DNA of 64,000 bases from Elmis aenea (Eukaryota; Arthropoda; Insecta; Coleoptera; Elmidae), in NCBI GenBank assembly GCA_947652605.1, contig CANTFG010000215.1, positions 62,001-126,000 of the forward strand, written 5' to 3'. How positions within the stretch are numbered: the stretch's first letter is position 1; the number at the start of each line of letters is the position of its first letter. The notes under the pieces are model-generated. The model saw only the letters and a program-made list of their open reading frames with translations. It had not been told where the DNA came from and did not search any database. Position numbers and translations under genes: made by a program. Shown here one piece after another: positions 21,149 to 34,798 of this stretch.

Positions 21149-22198
21149 ATTTACAAAGTTATTCAAAAAATTAAAAATTTTGAAAATTTTGAAATTTTTT
21201 TTCGAAAACGGCTCGTTACATTTGGTTCAAATTTTAGCATGTTATAGAGTTTAATTTTCTTAGTATTATGCCGTTTGTTTCAACTAGTTTGAAATTTAAT
21301 TTACAAAGTTATTCAAAAAAGTAAAAATTTTAAAAATTTTGAATTTTTTTCTCGAAAACGGCTCATACGATTTTGTTCAAATTTTAGTATGTTATAGAGT
21401 TTTATTTTCTTAGTATAATGCCGTTTGTTTCAACTAGTTTGAAATTTAATTTACAAAGTTATTCGAAAAATTAAAAATTATCAAAATTTTGAAATTTTTT
21501 TTCGAAAACGGCTCGTTACATGTTGTTCAAATTTTAGCATGTTATAGAGTTTAATTTTTTTAGTATAATGCCGTTTGTTTCAACTAGTTTGAAATTTAAT
21601 TTACAAAGTTATTCAAAAAAGAAAAAATTTTGAAAATTTTGAAATTTTTTTTCGAAAACGGCTCGTTACATTTTGTTCAAATTTTGCCATGTTATAGAGT
21701 TTAATTTTTTTAGTTTAATGCCGTTTGTTTCAACTGGTTTGAAATTTAATTTACAAAGTTATTCGAAAAATTAAAAATTATCAAAATTTTGAAATTTTTT
21801 TTCGAAAACGGCTCATACGATTTTGTTCAAATTTTAGCATGTTATAGAGTTTAATTTTTTTAGTATAATGCCGTTTGTTTCAACTAGTTTGAAATTTAAT
21901 TTACAAAGTTATTCAAAAAAGAAAAAATTTTGAAAATTTTGAAATTTTTTTTCGAAAACGGCTCGTTACATTTTGTTCAAATTTTGCCATGTTATAGAGT
22001 TTAATTTTTTTAGTATAATGCCGTTTGTTTCAACTAGTTTGAAATTTAATTTACAAAGTTATTTAAAAAATTAAAAATTTTGAAAATTTTGAAATTTTTT
22101 TTCGAAAACGGCTCGTTACATTTGGTTCAAATTTTAGCATGTTATAGAGTTTAATTTTCTTAGTATAATGCCGTTTGTTTCAACTAGTTTGAAATTTA
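21149..22198. repeat. 1,050-bp unit B2-C-D2-H-J-H'-A'' (exemplar)
   Basis: Seven monomers in this order make a second 1,050-bp higher-order unit, different in content from A-B-C-D-E-C-D. Related copies: 22499-23548 (last monomer A''/B2), 23999-25048 (starts with an E carrying G76, ends in L), 25349-26248 (six monomers, D2 and H fused), 26399-27448, 33149-34198 and 39149-40198. The copies are dispersed among other strings instead of forming one uniform block. Confidence 0.87.
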
Positions 22199-25100
22199 AT
22201 TTACAAAGTTATTCAAAAAATTAAAAATTTTGAAAATTTTGAAATTTTTTTTCGAAAACGGCTCGTTACATTTTGTTCAAATTTTAGCATGTTATAGAGT
22301 TTAATTTTCTAAGTATAATGCCGTTTGTTTCAACTAGTTTGAAATTTAATTTACAAAGTTATTCAAAAAATTAAAAATTTTGAAAATTTTGAAATTTTTT
22401 TTCGAAAACGGCTCGTTACATTTGGTTCAAATTTTAGCATGTTATAGAGTTTAATTTTCTTAGTATTATGCCGTTTGTTTCAACTAGTTTGAAATTTAAT
22501 TTACAAAGTTATTCAAAAAATTAAAAATTTTGAAAATTTTGAAATTTTTTTTCGAAAACGGCTCGTTACATTTGGTTCAAATTTTAGCATGTTATAGAGT
22601 TTAATTTTCTTAGTATTATGCCGTTTGTTTCAACTAGTTTGAAATTTAATTTACAAAGTTATTCAAAAAAGTAAAAATTTTAAAAATTTTGAATTTTTTT
22701 CTCGAAAACGGCTCATACGATTTTGTTCAAATTTTAGTATGTTATAGAGTTTTATTTTCTTAGTATAATGCCGTTTGTTTCAACTAGTTTGAAATTTAAT
22801 TTACAAAGTTATTCGAAAAATTAAAAATTATCAAAATTTTGAAATTTTTTTTCGAAAACGGCTCGTTACATGTTGTTCAAATTTTAGCATGTTATAGAGT
22901 TTAATTTTTTTAGTATAATGCCGTTTGTTTCAACTAGTTTGAAATTTAATTTACAAAGTTATTCAAAAAAGAAAAAATTTTGAAAATTTTGAAATTTTTT
23001 TTCGAAAACGGCTCGTTACATTTTGTTCAAATTTTGCCATGTTATAGAGTTTAATTTTTTTAGTTTAATGCCGTTTGTTTCAACTGGTTTGAAATTTAAT
23101 TTACAAAGTTATTCGAAAAATTAAAAATTATCAAAATTTTGAAATTTTTTTTCGAAAACGGCTCATACGATTTTGTTCAAATTTTAGCATGTTATAGAGT
23201 TTAATTTTTTTAGTATAATGCCGTTTGTTTCAACTAGTTTGAAATTTAATTTACAAAGTTATTCAAAAAAGAAAAAATTTTGAAAATTTTGAAATTTTTT
23301 TTCGAAAACGGCTCGTTACATTTTGTTCAAATTTTGCCATGTTATAGAGTTTAATTTTTTTAGTATAATGCCGTTTGTTTCAACTAGTTTGAAATTTAAT
23401 TTACAAAGTTATTTAAAAAATTAAAAATTTTGAAAATTTTGAAATTTTTTTTCGAAAACGGCTCGTTACATTTGGTTCAAATTTTAGCATGTTATAGAGT
23501 TTAATTTTCTTAGTATTATGCCGTTTGTTTCAACTAGTTTGAAATTTAATTTACAAAGTTATTCAAAAAAGTAAAAATTTTAAAAATTTTGAATTTTTTT
23601 CTCGAAAACGGCTCATACGATTTTGTTCAAATTTTAGTATGTTATAGAGTTTTATTTTCTTAGTATAATGCCGTTTGTTTCAACTAGTTTGAAATTTAAT
23701 TTACAAAGTTATTCGAAAAATTAAAAATTATCAAAATTTTGAAATTTTTTTTCGAAAACGGCTCGTTACATTTTGTTCAAATTTTAGCATGTTATAGAGT
23801 TTAATTTTCTTAGTATATTGCCGTTTGTTTCAACTAGTTTGAAATTTAATTTACAAAGTTATTTAAAAAATTAAAAATTTTGAAAATTTTGAAATTTTTT
23901 TTCGAAAACGGCTCGTTACATTTTGTTCAAATTTTAGCATGTTATAGAGTTTAATTTTCTTAGTATAATGCCGTTTGTTTCAACTAGTTTGAAATTTAAT
24001 TTACAAAGTTATTCAAAAAATTAAAAATTTTAAAATTTTTGAAATTTTTTTTCGAAAACGGCTCGTTACATTTGGTTCAAATTTTAGCATGTTATAGAGT
24101 TTAATTTTCTTAGTATTATGCCGTTTGTTTCAACTAGTTTGAAATTTAATTTACAAAGTTATTCAAAAAAGTAAAAATTTTAAAAATTTTGAATTTTTTT
24201 CTCGAAAACGGCTCATACGATTTTGTTCAAATTTTAGTATGTTATAGAGTTTTATTTTCTTAGTATAATGCCGTTTGTTTCAACTAGTTTGAAATTTAAT
24301 TTACAAAGTTATTCGAAAAATTAAAAATTATCAAAATTTTGAAATTTTTTTTCGAAAACGGCTCGTTACATGTTGTTCAAATTTTAGCATGTTATAGAGT
24401 TTAATTTTTTTAGTATAATGCCGTTTGTTTCAACTAGTTTGAAATTTAATTTACAAAGTTATTCAAAAAAGAAAAAATTTTGAAAATTTTGAAATTTTTT
24501 TTCGAAAACGGCTCGTTACATTTTGTTCAAATTTTGCCATGTTATAGAGTTTAATTTTTTTAGTTTAATGCCGTTTGTTTCAACTGGTTTGAAATTTAAT
24601 TTACAAAGTTATTCGAAAAATTAAAAATTATCAAAATTTTGAAATTTTTTTTCGAAAACGGCTCATACGATTTTGTTCAAATTTTAGCATGTTATAGAGT
24701 TTAATTTTTTTAGTATAATGCCGTTTGTTTCAACTAGTTTGAAATTTAATTTACAAAGTTATTCAAAAAAGAAAAAATTTTGAAAATTTTGAAATTTTTT
24801 TTCGAAAACGGCTCGTTACATTTTGTTCAAATTTTGCCATGTTATAGAGTTTAATTTTTTTAGTATAATGCCGTTTGTTTCAACTAGTTTGAAATTTAAT
24901 TTACAAAGTTATTTAAAAAATTAAAAATTTTGAAAATTTTGAAACTTTTTTTCGAAAACGGCTCGTTACATTTTGTTCAAATTTTAGCATGTTATAGAGT
25001 TTAATTTTCTTAGTATAATGCCGTTTGTTTCAACTAGTTTGAAATTTAATTTACAAAGTTATTCAAAAAATTAAAAATTTTAAAAATTTTGAAATTTTTT

Positions 25101-25648
25101 TTCGAAAACGGCTCGTTACATTTTGTTCAAATTTTAGCATGTTATAGAGTTTAATTTTCTTAGTATAATGCCGTTTGTTTCAACTAGTTTGAAATTTAAT
25201 TTACAAAGTTATTTAAAAAATTAAAAATTTTGAAAATTTTGAATTTTTTTTTCGAAAACGGCTCGTTACATTTTGTTCAAATTTTAGCATGTTATAGAGT
25301 TTAATTTTCTAAGTATAATGCCGTTTGTTTCAACTAGTTTGAAATTTAATTTACAAAGTTATTCAAAAAATTAAAAATTTTGAAAATTTTGAAATTTTTT
25401 TTCGAAAACGGCTCGTTACATTTGGTTCAAATTTTAGCATGTTATAGAGTTTAATTTTCTTAGTATTATGCCGTTTGTTTCAACTAGTTTGAAATTTAAT
25501 TTACAAAGTTATTCAAAAAAGTAAAAATTTTAAAAATTTTGAATTTTTTTCTCGAAAACGGCTCATACGATTTTGTTCAAATTTTAGTATGTTATAAAGT
25601 TTTATTTTCTTAGTATAATGCCGTTTGTTTCAACTAGTTTGAAATTTA

Positions 25649-25798
25649 ATTTACAAAGTTATTCGAAAAATTAAAAATTATCAAAATTTTGAAATTTTTT
25701 TTCGAAAACGGCTCGTTACATGTTGTTCAAATTTTAGCATGTTATAGAGTTTAATTTTTTTAGTTTAATGCCGTTTGTTTCAACTGGTTTGAAATTTA
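25649..25798. repeat. Chimeric monomer D2-left / H-right
   Basis: The left part is D2 (G17, TATC, TGTTGTTC) with AGC at 88-90. The right end is H (TTTAGTTTAA and G138). It replaces D2 and H of the 7-mer and is followed by J, so one monomer has been lost. The crossover lies between monomer positions 90 and 117. Confidence 0.85.
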
Positions 25799-28210
25799 AT
25801 TTACAAAGTTATTCGAAAAATTAAAAATTATCAAAATTTTGAAATTTTTTTTCGAAAACGGCTCATACGATTTTGTTCAAATTTTAGCATGTTATAGAGT
25901 TTAATTTTTTTAGTATAATGCCGTTTGTTTCAACTAGTTTGAAATTTAATTTACAAAGTTATTCAAAAAAGAAAAAATTTTGAAAATTTTGAAATTTTTT
26001 TTCGAAAACGGCTCGTTACATTTTGTTCAAATTTTGCCATGTTATAGAGTTTAATTTTTTTAGTATAATGCCGTTTGTTTCAACTAGTTTGAAATTTAAT
26101 TTACAAAGTTATTTAAAAAATTAAAAATTTTGAAAATTTTGAAATTTTTTTTCGAAAACGGCTCGTTACATTTTGTTCAAATTTTAGCATGTTATAGAGT
26201 TTAATTTTCTTAGTATAATGCCGTTTGTTTCAACTAGTTTGAAATTTAATTTACAAAGTTATTCAAAAAATTAAAAATTTTGAAAATTTTGAAATTTTTT
26301 TTCGAAAACGGCTCGTTACATTTTGTTCAAATTTTAGCATGTTATAGAGTTTAATTTTCTAAGTATAATGCCGTTTGTTTCAACTAGTTTGAAATTTAAT
26401 TTACAAAGTTATTCAAAAAATTAAAAATTTTGAAAATTTTGAAATTTTTTTTCGAAAACGGCTCGTTACATTTGGTTCAAATTTTAGCATGTTATAGAGT
26501 TTAATTTTCTTAGTATTATGCCGTTTGTTTCAACTAGTTTGAAATTTAATTTACAAAGTTATTCAAAAAAGTAAAAATTTTAAAAATTTTGAATTTTTTT
26601 CTCGAAAACGGCTCATACGATTTTGTTCAAATTTTAGTATGTTATAGAGTTTTATTTTCTTAGTATAATGCCGTTTGTTTCAACTAGTTTGAAATTTAAT
26701 TTACAAAGTTATTCGAAAAATTAAAAATTATCAAAATTTTGAAATTTTTTTTCGAAAACGGCTCGTTACATGTTGTTCAAATTTTAGCATGTTATAGAGT
26801 TTAATTTTTTTAGTATAATGCCGTTTGTTTCAACTAGTTTGAAATTTAATTTACAAAGTTATTCAAAAAAGAAAAAATTTTGAAAATTTTGAAATTTTTT
26901 TTCGAAAACGGCTCGTTACATTTTGTTCAAATTTTGCCATGTTATAGAGTTTAATTTTTTTAGTTTAATGCCGTTTGTTTCAACTGGTTTGAAATTTAAT
27001 TTACAAAGTTATTCGAAAAATTAAAAATTATCAAAATTTTGAAATTTTTTTTCGAAAACGGCTCATACGATTTTGTTCAAATTTTAGCATGTTATAGAGT
27101 TTAATTTTTTTAGTATAATGCCGTTTGTTTCAACTAGTTTGAAATTTAATTTACAAAGTTATTCAAAAAAGAAAAAATTTTGAAAATTTTGAAATTTTTT
27201 TTCGAAAACGGCTCGTTACATTTTGTTCAAATTTTGCCATGTTATAGAGTTTAATTTTTTTAGTATAATGCCGTTTGTTTCAACTAGTTTGAAATTTAAT
27301 TTACAAAGTTATTTAAAAAATTAAAAATTTTGAAAATTTTGAAATTTTTTTTCGAAAACGGCTCGTTACATTTTGTTCAAATTTTAGCATGTTATAGAGT
27401 TTAATTTTCTTAGTATAATGCCGTTTGTTTCAACTAGTTTGAAATTTAATTTACAAAGTTATTCAAAAAATTAAAAATTTTGAAAATTTTGAAATTTTTT
27501 TTCGAAAACGGCTCGTTACATTTTGTTCAAATTTTAGCATGTTATAGAGTTTAATTTTCTTAGTATTATGCCGTTTGTTTCAACTAGTTTGAAATTTAAT
27601 TTACAAAGTTATTCAAAAAAGAAAAAATTTTGAAAATTTTGAAATTTTTTTTCGAAAACGGCTCGTTACATTTTGTTCAAATTTTGCCATGTTATAGAGT
27701 TTAATTTTTTTAGTTTAATGCCGTTTGTTTCAACTGGTTTGAAATTTAATTTACAAAGTTATTTAAAAAATTAAAAATTTTAAAAATTTTGAAATTTTTT
27801 TTCGAAAACGGCTCGTTACATTTTGTTCAAATTTTAGCATGTTATAGAGTTTAATTTTCTTAGTATAATGCCGTTTGTTTCAACTAGTTTGAAATTTAAT
27901 TTACAAAGTTATTCAAAAAATTAAAAATTTTGAAAATTTTGAAATTTTTTTTCGAAAACGGCTCGTTACATTTTGTTCAAATTTTAGCATGTTATAGAGT
28001 TTAATTTTCTTAGTATTATGCCGTTTGTTTCAACTAGTTTGAAATTTAATTTACAAAGTTATTCAAAAAAGTAAAAATTTTAAAAATTTTGAATTTTTTT
28101 CTCGAAAACGGCTCATACGATTTTGTTCAAATTTTAGTATGTTATAGAGTTTTATTTTCTTAGTATAATGCCGTTTGTTTCAACTAGTTTGAAATTTAAT
28201 TTACAAAGTT

Positions 28211-28593
28211 AAAAATTAAAAATTATCAAAATTTTGAAATTTTTTTTCGAAAAACGGCTCGTTACATTTTGTTCAAATTTTAGCATGTTATAGAGTTTAA
28301 TTTTCTTAGTATAATGCCCGTTTGTTTCAACTAGTTTGAAATTTAATTTACAAAGTTATTTAAAAAATTAAAAATTTTGAAAATTTTGAATTTTTTTTTT
28401 CGAAAACGGCTCGTTACATTTTGTTCAAATTTTAGCATGTTATAGAGTTTAATTTTCTAAGTATAATGCCGTTTGTTTCAACTAGTTTGAAATTTAATTT
28501 ACAAAGTTATTCAAAAAAATTAAAAATTTTGAAAATTTTGAAATTTTTTTTCGAAAACGGCTCGTTACATTTTGTTCAAATTTTAGCATGTTT
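28211..28593. other. Cluster of six indels with zero net length change
   Basis: The five bases ATTCG are missing after 28210, in a D monomer. Five one-base homopolymer gains follow: A5 for A4 at 28250-28254, C3 for C2 at 28317-28319, T10 for T9 at 28391-28400, A7 for A6 at 28513-28519 and T3 for T2 at 28591-28593. The three monomers are 147, 151 and 152 bp, so the register is exactly restored by 28649. In the rest of the 64 kb only eight other one-base length changes occur. This looks more like a consensus or gap-fill artefact than biology. Confidence 0.9.
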
Positions 28594-29548
28594 ATAGAGT
28601 TTAATTTTCTTAGTATTATGCCGTTTGTTTCAACTAGTTTGAAATTTAATTTACAAAGTTATTCAAAAAAGTAAAAATTTTAAAAATTTTGAATTTTTTT
28701 CTCGAAAACGGCTCATACGATTTTGTTCAAATTTTAGTATGTTATAGAGTTTTATTTTCTTAGTATAATGCCGTTTGTTTCAACTAGTTTGAAATTTAAT
28801 TTACAAAGTTATTCGAAAAATTAAAAATTATCAAAATTTTGAAATTTTTTTTCGAAAACGGCTCGTTACATTTTGTTCAAATTTTAGCATGTTATAGAGT
28901 TTAATTTTCTTAGTATAATGCCGTTTGTTTCAACTAGTTTGAAATTTAATTTACAAAGTTATTCAAAAAATTAAAAATTTTAAAATTTTTGAAATTTTTT
29001 TTCGAAAACGGCTCGTTACATTTTGTTCAAATTTTAGCATGTTATAGAGTTTAATTTTCTTAGTATTATGCCGTTGGTTTCAACTAGTTTGAAATTTAAT
29101 TTACAAAGTTATTCAAAAAAGTAAAAATTTTAAAAATTTTGAATTTTTTTCTCGAAAACGGCTCATACGATTTTGTTCAAATTTTAGTATGTTATAGAGT
29201 TTTATTTTCTTAGTATAATGCCGTTTGTTTCAACTAGTTTGAAATTTAATTTACAAAGTTATTCGAAAAATTAAAAATTATCAAAATTTTGAAATTTTTT
29301 TTCGAAAACGGCTCGTTACATGTTGTTCAAATTTTAGCATGTTATAGAGTTTAATTTTTTTAGTATAATGCCGTTTGTTTCAACTAGTTTGAAATTTAAT
29401 TTACAAAGTTATTCAAAAAAGAAAAAATTTTGAAAATTTTGAAATTTTTTTTCGAAAACGGCTCGTTACATTTTGTTCAAATTTTGCCATGTTATAGAGT
29501 TTAATTTTTTTAGTATAATGCCGTTTGTTTCAACTAGTTTGAAATTTA

Positions 29549-29698
29549 ATTTACAAAGTTATTTAAAAAATTAAAAATTTTGAAAATTTTGAAACTTTTT
29601 TTCGAAAACGGCTCGTTACATTTTGTTCAAATTTTAGCATGTTATAGAGTTTAATTTTCTTAGTATAATGCCGTTTGTTTCAACTAGTTTGAAATTTA
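29549..29698. repeat. Monomer subfamily L (exemplar)
   Basis: L is an A''-type monomer with C47 (GAAACTTTTT), which interrupts the poly-T run. I find four copies: 24899, 29549, 32249 and 37949. All follow an H' monomer. Three (29549, 32249, 37949) follow the string E-C-D2-H', which suggests block copying. Confidence 0.85.
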
Positions 29699-30298
29699 AT
29701 TTACAAAGTTATTCAAAAAAGAAAAAATTTTAAAAATTTTGAAATTTTTTTTCGAAAACGGCTCGTTACATTTTGTTCAAATTTTGCCATGTTATAGAGT
29801 TTAATTTTTTTAGTTTAATGCCGTTTGTTTCAACTGGTTTGAAATTTAATTTACAAAGTTATTCGAAAAATTAAAAATTATCAAAATTTTGAAATTTTTT
29901 TTCGAAAACGGCTCATACGATTTTGTTCAAATTTTAGCATGTTATAGAGTTTAATTTTTTTAGTATAATGCCGTTTGTTTCAACTAGTTTGAAATTTAAT
30001 TTACAAAGTTATTCAAAAAAGAAAAAATTTTGAAAATTTTGAAATTTTTTTTCGAAAACGGCTCGTTACATTTTGTTCAAATTTTGCCATGTTATAGAGT
30101 TTAATTTTTTTAGTATAATGCCGTTTGTTTCAACTAGTTTGAAATTTAATTTACAAAGTTATTTAAAAAATTAAAAATTTTGAAAATTTTGAAATTTTTT
30201 TTCGAAAACGGCTCGTTACATTTTGTTCAAATTTTAGCATGTTATAGAGTTTAATTTTCTTAGTATAATGCCGTTTGTTTCAACTAGTTTGAAATTTA

Positions 30299-32998
30299 AT
30301 TTACAAAGTTATTCAAAAAAGAAAAAATTTTGAAAATTTTGAAATTTTTTTTCGAAAACGGCTCGTTACATTTTGTTCAAATTTTGCCATGTTATAGAGT
30401 TTAATTTTTTTAGTTTAATGCCGTTTGTTTCAACTGGTTTGAAATTTAATTTACAAAGTTATTTAAAAAATTAAAAATTTTAAAAATTTTGAAATTTTTT
30501 TTCGAAAACGGCTCGTTACATTTTGTTCAAATTTTAGCATGTTATAGAGTTTAATTTTCTTAGTATAATGCCGTTTGTTTCAACTAGTTTGAAATTTAAT
30601 TTACAAAGTTATTCAAAAAATTAAAAATTTTGAAAATTTTGAAATTTTTTTTCGAAAACGGCTCGTTACATTTTGTTCAAATTTTAGCATGTTATAGAGT
30701 TTAATTTTCTTAGTATTATGCCGTTTGTTTCAACTAGTTTGAAATTTAATTTACAAAGTTATTCAAAAAAGTAAAAATTTTAAAAATTTTGAATTTTTTT
30801 CTCGAAAACGGCTCATACGATTTTGTTCAAATTTTAGTATGTTATAGAGTTTTATTTTCTTAGTATAATGCCGTTTGTTTCAACTAGTTTGAAATTTAAT
30901 TTACAAAGTTATTCGAAAAATTAAAAATTATCAAAATTTTGAAATTTTTTTTCGAAAACGGCTCGTTACATTTTGTTCAAATTTTAGCATGTTATAGAGT
31001 TTAATTTTTTTAGTATAATGCCGTTTGTTTCAACTAGTTTGAAATTTAATTTACAAAGTTATTTAAAAAATTAAAAATTTTGAAAATTTTGAATTTTTTT
31101 TTCGAAAACGGCTCGTTACATTTTGTTCAAATTTTAGCATGTTATAGAGTTTAATTTTCTAAGTATAATGCCGTTTGTTTCAACTAGTTTGAAATTTAAT
31201 TTACAAAGTTATTCAAAAAATTAAAAATTTTGAAAATTTTGAAATTTTTTTTCGAAAACGGCTCGTTACATTTTGTTCAAATTTTAGCATGTTATAGAGT
31301 TTAATTTTCTTAGTATTATGCCGTTTGTTTCAACTAGTTTGAAATTTAATTTACAAAGTTATTCAAAAAAGTAAAAATTTTAAAAATTTTGAATTTTTTT
31401 CTCGAAAACGGCTCATACGATTTTGTTCAAATTTTAGTATGTTATAGAGTTTTATTTTCTTAGTATAATGCCGTTTGTTTCAACTAGTTTGAAATTTAAT
31501 TTACAAAGTTATTCGAAAAATTAAAAATTATCAAAATTTTGAAATTTTTTTTCGAAAACGGCTCGTTACATTTTGTTCAAATTTTAGCATGTTATAGAGT
31601 TTAATTTTCTTAGTATAATGCCGTTTGTTTCAACTAGTTTGAAATTTAATTTACAAAGTTATTCAAAAAATTAAAAATTTTAAAATTTTTGAAATTTTTT
31701 TTCGAAAACGGCTCGTTACATTTTGTTCAAATTTTAGCATGTTATAGAGTTTAATTTTCTTAGTATTATGCCGTTGGTTTCAACTAGTTTGAAATTTAAT
31801 TTACAAAGTTATTCAAAAAAGTAAAAATTTTAAAAATTTTGAATTTTTTTCTCGAAAACGGCTCATACGATTTTGTTCAAATTTTAGTATGTTATAGAGT
31901 TTTATTTTCTTAGTATAATGCCGTTTGTTTCAACTAGTTTGAAATTTAATTTACAAAGTTATTCGAAAAATTAAAAATTATCAAAATTTTGAAATTTTTT
32001 TTCGAAAACGGCTCGTTACATGTTGTTCAAATTTTAGCATGTTATAGAGTTTAATTTTTTTAGTATAATGCCGTTTGTTTCAACTAGTTTGAAATTTAAT
32101 TTACAAAGTTATTCAAAAAAGAAAAAATTTTGAAAATTTTGAAATTTTTTTTCGAAAACGGCTCGTTACATTTTGTTCAAATTTTGCCATGTTATAGAGT
32201 TTAATTTTTTTAGTATAATGCCGTTTGTTTCAACTAGTTTGAAATTTAATTTACAAAGTTATTTAAAAAATTAAAAATTTTGAAAATTTTGAAACTTTTT
32301 TTCGAAAACGGCTCGTTACATTTTGTTCAAATTTTAGCATGTTATAGAGTTTAATTTTCTTAGTATAATGCCGTTTGTTTCAACTAGTTTGAAATTTAAT
32401 TTACAAAGTTATTCAAAAAAGAAAAAATTTTAAAAATTTTGAAATTTTTTTTCGAAAACGGCTCGTTACATTTTGTTCAAATTTTGCCATGTTATAGAGT
32501 TTAATTTTTTTAGTTTAATGCCGTTTGTTTCAACTGGTTTGAAATTTAATTTACAAAGTTATTCGAAAAATTAAAAATTATCAAAATTTTGAAATTTTTT
32601 TTCGAAAACGGCTCATACGATTTTGTTCAAATTTTAGCATGTTATAGAGTTTAATTTTTTTAGTATAATGCCGTTTGTTTCAACTAGTTTGAAATTTAAT
32701 TTACAAAGTTATTCAAAAAAGAAAAAATTTTGAAAATTTTGAAATTTTTTTTCGAAAACGGCTCGTTACATTTTGTTCAAATTTTGCCATGTTATAGAGT
32801 TTAATTTTTTTAGTATAATGCCGTTTGTTTCAACTAGTTTGAAATTTAATTTACAAAGTTATTTAAAAAATTAAAAATTTTGAAAATTTTGAAATTTTTT
32901 TTCGAAAACGGCTCGTTACATTTTGTTCAAATTTTAGCATGTTATAGAGTTTAATTTTCTTAGTATAATGCCGTTTGTTTCAACTAGTTTGAAATTTA
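30299..32998. repeat. 18-monomer block, copy 2 of a 2,700-bp tandem duplication
   Basis: The subfamily order is identical to the preceding 2,700 bp. The fifth monomer (30899) is a D whose 111-120 block starts with T, a small private difference. The monomers corresponding to the indel-bearing ones of copy 1 (30899-31348) are all exactly 150 bp. Confidence 0.86.
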
Positions 32999-34648
32999 AT
33001 TTACAAAGTTATTCAAAAAATTAAAAATTTTGAAAATTTTGAAATTTTTTTTCGAAAACGGCTCGTTACATTTTGTTCAAATTTTAGCATGTTATAGAGT
33101 TTAATTTTCTAAGTATAATGCCGTTTGTTTCAACTAGTTTGAAATTTAATTTACAAAGTTATTCAAAAAATTAAAAATTTTGAAAATTTTGAAATTTTTT
33201 TTCGAAAACGGCTCGTTACATTTGGTTCAAATTTTAGCATGTTATAGAGTTTAATTTTTTTAGTATTATGCCGTTTGTTTCAACTAGTTTGAAATTTAAT
33301 TTACAAAGTTATTCAAAAAAGTAAAAATTTTAAAAATTTTGAATTTTTTTCTCGAAAACGGCTCATACGATTTTGTTCAAATTTTAGTATGTTATAGAGT
33401 TTTATTTTCTTAGTATAATGCCGTTTGTTTCAACTAGTTTGAAATTTAATTTACAAAGTTATTCGAAAAATTAAAAATTATCAAAATTTTGAAATTTTTT
33501 TTCGAAAACGGCTCGTTACATGTTGTTCAAATTTTAGCATGTTATAGAGTTTAATTTTTTTAGTATAATGCCGTTTGTTTCAACTAGTTTGAAATTTAAT
33601 TTACAAAGTTATTCAAAAAAGAAAAAATTTTGAAAATTTTGAAATTTTTTTTCGAAAACGGCTCGTTACATTTTGTTCAAATTTTGCCATGTTATAGAGT
33701 TTAATTTTTTTAGTTTAATGCCGTTTGTTTCAACTGGTTTGAAATTTAATTTACAAAGTTATTCGAAAAATTAAAAATTATCAAAATTTTGAAATTTTTT
33801 TTCGAAAACGGCTCATACGATTTTGTTCAAATTTTAGCATGTTATAGAGTTTAATTTTTTTAGTATAATGCCGTTTGTTTCAACTAGTTTGAAATTTAAT
33901 TTACAAAGTTATTCAAAAAAGAAAAAATTTTGAAAATTTTGAAATTTTTTTTCGAAAACGGCTCGTTACATTTTGTTCAAATTTTGCCATTTTATAGAGT
34001 TTAATTTTTTTAGTATAATGCCGTTTGTTTCAACTAGTTTGAAATTTAATTTACAAAGTTATTTAAAAAATTAAAAATTTTGAAAATTTTGAAATTTTTT
34101 TTCGAAAACGGCTCGTTACATTTTGTTCAAATTTTAGCATGTTATAGAGTTTAATTTTCTTAGTATAATGCCGTTTGTTTCAACTAGTTTGAAATTTAAT
34201 TTACAAAGTTATTCAAAAAATTAAAAATTTTGAAAATTTTGAAATTTTTTTTCGAAAACGGCTCGTTACATTTTGTTCAAATTTTAGCATGTTATAGAGT
34301 TTAATTTTCTTAGTATTATGCCGTTTGTTTCAACTAGTTTGAAATTTAATTTACAAAGTTATTCAAAAAAGAAAAAATTTTGAAAATTTTGAAATTTTTT
34401 TTCGAAAACGGCTCGTTACATTTTGTTCAAATTTTGCCATGTTATAGAGTTTAATTTTTTTAGTTTAATGCCGTTTGTTTCAACTGGTTTGAAATTTAAT
34501 TTACAAAGTTATTTAAAAAATTAAAAATTTTAAAAATTTTGAAATTTTTTTTCGAAAACGGCTCGTTACATTTTGTTCAAATTTTAGCATGTTATAGAGT
34601 TTAATTTTCTTAGTATAATGCCGTTTGTTTCAACTAGTTTGAAATTTA

Positions 34649-34798
34649 ATTTACAAAGTTATTCAAAAAATTAAAAATTTTGAAAATTTTGAAATTTTTT
34701 TTCGAAAACGGCTCGTTACATTTTGTTCAAATTTTAGCATGTTATAGAGTTTAATTTTCTTAGTATTATGCCGTTTGTTTCAACTGGTTTGAAATTTA
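34649..34798. repeat. Chimeric monomer B-left / H-end
   Basis: This is B throughout to CTTAGTATTA but has G138 (CAACTGGT) as in H, and it is followed by J as H normally is. The crossover lies between positions 119 and 138. It starts a four-monomer string (chimera-J-H'-A'') that is repeated at 35249-35848 with a different B/H chimera. Confidence 0.8.

Larger units (their letters stand above)
27599..30298. repeat. 18-monomer block, copy 1 of a 2,700-bp tandem duplication
   Basis: The order is H-I-B-C-D-A-B-C-D-E-C-D2-H'-L-H-J-H'-A''. The same 18 monomers follow immediately at 30299-32998. Shared rare members include L (29549 and 32249), an H with TTTAAAAATT (29699 and 32399) and E with G128. 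Copy 1 carries the indel cluster at 28211-28593, which copy 2 lacks. Confidence 0.87.

Noticed and set aside
28199..28648. A genuinely new monomer subfamily in the three odd-length monomers
   Set aside because: Their diagnostic bases are ordinary D, A and B. Only homopolymer lengths and a 5-base loss differ, and the neighbouring duplicate is normal, so error or a private mutation is the simpler reading.
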